This document shows, in pieces, positions 61,707 through 64,000 of a DNA stretch of 64,000 nt. The DNA is from Mesostigma viride (taxonomy: Eukaryota > Streptophyta > Mesostigmatophyceae > Mesostigmatales > Mesostigmataceae). The stretch lies in contig RPFO01000022.1 of the NCBI GenBank assembly GCA_009746045.1, positions 1,299,913-1,363,912 of the forward strand, given 5' to 3'. Position 1 is the first letter of the stretch; every line of letters begins with the position of its first letter. Position numbers and translations under genes: made by a program. Under the pieces are notes generated by a model. The model made no database searches. It was not told where the DNA came from and saw only the letters and a list, made by a program, of their open reading frames with translations.

Positions 61707-63746
61707 TCACGAGACATTCATGATCCGCTTGCGGTCTGCGTCTCCAATATGCACTCGCAACTTGAGGCACTCCTCGCTTTTATCTTCCTCGTCGTTGATG
61801 AAAACAAGGACCTGGGCAAGGAAAAGAAGCAGGGGGCAGATTTGATGCTATCGACATTAGGGAAACTGTCAGGGAACTTGCTTAATTAATTAACTAATTA
61901 ATTAAACTCGTGCTCCCGTTGGGGAGTCACCGAGCATTAACCCCGGTGGGTGGGTGGATGGATTGATGGATGGGTACACGCAATCCTACCGGTCTAAGCT
62001 ATCTACAAAAACAATACTACTCTATATCTACTACTTGCTCTAAGCACCTGTTCACTCCTGGGCTTCCTCACACTCCCAAGCCTGATTTGTGGATGACTGA
62101 CCACAAGTAAACGTTTGACTTATGAAGTGAGACAACTATGCCATGTACTACATGCCATGACAAACTACATGTCAAAAGCCAACATATGCATGTTATCTCA
62201 CTTAAATATGTTCTATGACCCCCGGGAACCACAAACAATATTTAATCATTAACACATTATCTACCTTTACGAACAACTGCTGTGCACAGCATATATCCAC
62301 GTGCAAGCTCATTGTACAGGTGTTCCCGTCACATAACTAGCTGGAGCGGCGCACGAAGTAGTGCAAACACGTAACATTCGTTGTCCCCACGTTCGCGCAC
62401 CTGCTTTTAACATGGAATGGACCTTGTATTGAATTGAATTGAATTGTAACATAACTCCGTTGGGAGTATATGTAGCACATAGCCCAGAGAAGGGGCATAT
62501 GGCCTATCATACATTCTAAGCTACTTCCTGCAAGGGTGGGAATGTAAACAACACTTGCTCTAGGTGCACTAGGGCACCTGCACCACCCAGAGTTTCAGGC
62601 AACACCCAGCTAAGGGGAGCCTGTCATAGGTGGGGAAGATCAGCACAGCTATACAAAAGCCAGGGCATGGCTTCTCAGCAGGGAGTGACCCCCTGCATGG
62701 GCACGGCATAATTAAATAAAGCTAGGTATCATCTGGAGGGTGGCTCATCATAGGCACACATGTACATGACTAAAAATGCTAGGCATCAGCTGGTTTAGTG
62801 GGACCTTGTATGTGTATAATATATCACACTAAAGCAAAAGTATTTAGCTTCATCGCACCTTATGGACCTTGTATGTATACTACTATAATATATCACACCA
62901 AAGCAATAGTAATTAGCTTCATCACACCTTAAAAAGGCGAAGCTATGCATACCTACAGTTATCCCCGCGTTACCTTACGATTCTTAAGGTTATGGCCCCG
63001 ACACCCCAGATGTTGGCAGCGTTTACCTCGCCGCCCACCTTTCGCACTGCATCTGGCTGGAAAAATGAACTTTGGGCGACTTCGATGCTGAAGCTGGATC
63101 GGGTTTGATGAGAGCTATCGATTGCTGCAAAGAAAGTCCGTCAGAGGAGGGGGTGGGCTGCTAGCCTAGTTCTAACGCTAAGGTTACGCCCCCGCGTTAA
63201 GCTACGTCCCCTCGTTAAGTTACAACGCCGAGAATTTGGCGGCGATCGTAACTTAACACGGGGATGACTGTATAACAACAGGGGAGCATTCCATTTTCGC
63301 TTGAGGCGTCTGGCTATAACATGTACTGCTGAACAGCAAGCACAGGCCGCCCAAACTATTACCACCCAAGCCTATAAGCTACTGGATACATGTCGCCACC
63401 CCACTGGGTTTGAAGCTGTTGAGAGGTGCATGAGGAAAACAGCCAGTGCTCGTGTTGATGAAGTCGACCTTTACCTGTAATACCACATTAACCACGGTTT
63501 TTACAAGCAAATATTTCTTACCTCGGTTACGGCGGCCAGGTTTGCCCCCGCCACATGGAACGCGACGCTGATGTAGACTGTCTCCTCGGGCGGCACCTCG
63601 AGGCGGTCGGGACGGAACTCGACCAGGCGCGGGTGTGTGGACCGAATGGTGACCACCTTGGTGGCCGCGTACGGGTTGGTGTACGTGATCTTCTTGTGCG
63701 CGGTGGACGCAGAGGAGGGGATGTCAACCTCAAACGTCTTGCTCAC
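61707..63746 (-). CDS. NPHP4: Nephrocystin-4, last two exons (partial)
   Basis: Two exons on the minus strand: 63746-63522 and 61811-61707, joined in phase 0, giving the C-terminal 109 residues and a TGA stop. The first carries KTFEVDIPSSAS, KKITYTNPYAATKV and TIRSTHPRLVEFRPDRLEVP, then ETVYISVAFH. The second reads VLVFINDEEDKSEECLKLRV and a short basic end. This is the conserved C-terminal immunoglobulin-like region of nephrocystin-4, a transition-zone protein of cilia and flagella. The rest of the gene lies beyond the right edge of the window. The 1.7 kb intron holds two minus-strand LINE 3' ends. Presence of this gene points to a ciliated life stage. Confidence 0.88.
61884..62032 (-). mobile_element. 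Solo family A LINE 3' end (149 bp, minus)
   Basis: On the minus strand it reads TTAGACCGGTAGGATTG, a CATC/CACC run, GGGGTTAATGCTCGGTGACT, CCCCAACGGGAGCACGAG and a TTAATTAATTAA tail. A short duplication ACTTGCT (61877-61883 and 62033-62039) fits the ends. Confidence 0.75.
62430..62800 (-). mobile_element. 5'-truncated family B LINE 3' end (371 bp, minus)
   Basis: Matches the 3' UTR of the family B element at about 5440-5809 (CATGTACATGTGTGCCTATG, GAAGTAGCTTAGAATGTAT, CTCCCAACGGAGTTATG), with a CAATTCAATTCAATTC tail in place of TTAA. It is flanked by the 11 bp duplication GGACCTTGTAT (62419-62429 and 62801-62811). Confidence 0.88.
62812..63521. other. NPHP4 intron, no feature seen
   Basis: This is the distal part of the nephrocystin-4 intron. 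It shows a partial duplication of GACCTTGTATGT with TATATCACACYAAAGCAA (62803-62930), and no coding signal. Confidence 0.5.
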
Positions 63747-64000
63747 CTGATGGTGTGTGTGTGTGTGTGTGCGCGCGTTGCAGACGGGAGGAGTGCAATG
63801 TGACAGGCGAGTAAGGGAAAACACGATTTAGGCAGGCAAGCTTCGCACAAAATCAAGCACCAAGCCAGGAGGGTATCGAGGGGGGTGGGAGGGGGGTTGC
63901 ATGCATGACAGGGATGGTGCTTGGGGATGGAACATGCTTAGGCAGCTAAGGCAGCATTGACTGCCTTGTCTCAACAATCCTCTGGGCAGCAGCCTGATGT
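63747..64000. other. NPHP4 upstream intron, window edge
   Basis: In the sense (minus) direction this precedes the nephrocystin-4 exon. It starts with a TG/GC dinucleotide run (63750-63776). No earlier exon was recognised before the window edge. Confidence 0.5.

Overview
This is nuclear DNA from a eukaryote that is probably both photosynthetic and ciliated, most plausibly a green-lineage flagellate or zoospore-forming alga. Genes have many GT-AG introns of hundreds to thousands of bases. One gene encodes an RsuA/SVR1-type pseudouridine synthase with a plastid-like leader, another is nephrocystin-4 (ciliary transition zone), and the Argonaute ends in the plant-like tetrapeptide MFYC. The species cannot be fixed from the sequence alone. 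All gene models below were assembled by hand from reading frames, splice sites and family conservation; every internal splice phase closes and each complete model has a length divisible by three. Layout: 0.3-6.5 kb is a nest of LINE retrotransposon fragments, including a 2.0 kb element that carries only ORF1. 7.1-13.1 kb (minus) is a complete PA2G4/EBP1 gene in 8 exons. It is divergent, across 531 bp, from the SVR1-like pseudouridine synthase (13.6-23.0 kb, plus, 8 exons). 23.6-29.7 kb is a mobile-element island: a truncated LINE, a complete ORF1-only LINE with target-site duplication, a 2.3 kb TIR element between TTAA sites, and a 738 bp element with 85 bp TIRs that seems to hold a captured first exon. 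30.0-45.7 kb (minus) is a 15-exon Argonaute of 1022 residues with a complete DEDH slicer tetrad. 46.4 kb holds a perfect 32 bp hairpin, and 46.9-48.9 kb a LINE interrupted by a second LINE. 49.1-59.1 kb (minus) is a 10-exon WDHD1/Ctf4 replisome gene, divergent across 611 bp from a small intronless ZNF593/Bud20 ribosome-export gene (59.75-60.16 kb). The last two exons of nephrocystin-4 lie at 61.7-63.7 kb (minus), with LINE 3' ends in their intron. The genes are general housekeeping (translation and growth control, plastid RNA modification, RNA silencing, replication, 60S export, cilia) and do not form one pathway. The most unusual pattern is that several introns contain diverged 'echo' copies of the adjoining exon edge together with its splice site, from single copies about 50-100 bases away to full minisatellites. 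A second pattern is compositional polarity: G-rich tandem repeats follow donors and C/T-rich repeats precede acceptors on the sense strand. A third is a set of LINE copies with clear target-site duplications, conserved 3' hairpins and TTAA-type tails, two of which are ORF1-only elements comparable to mammalian HAL1.
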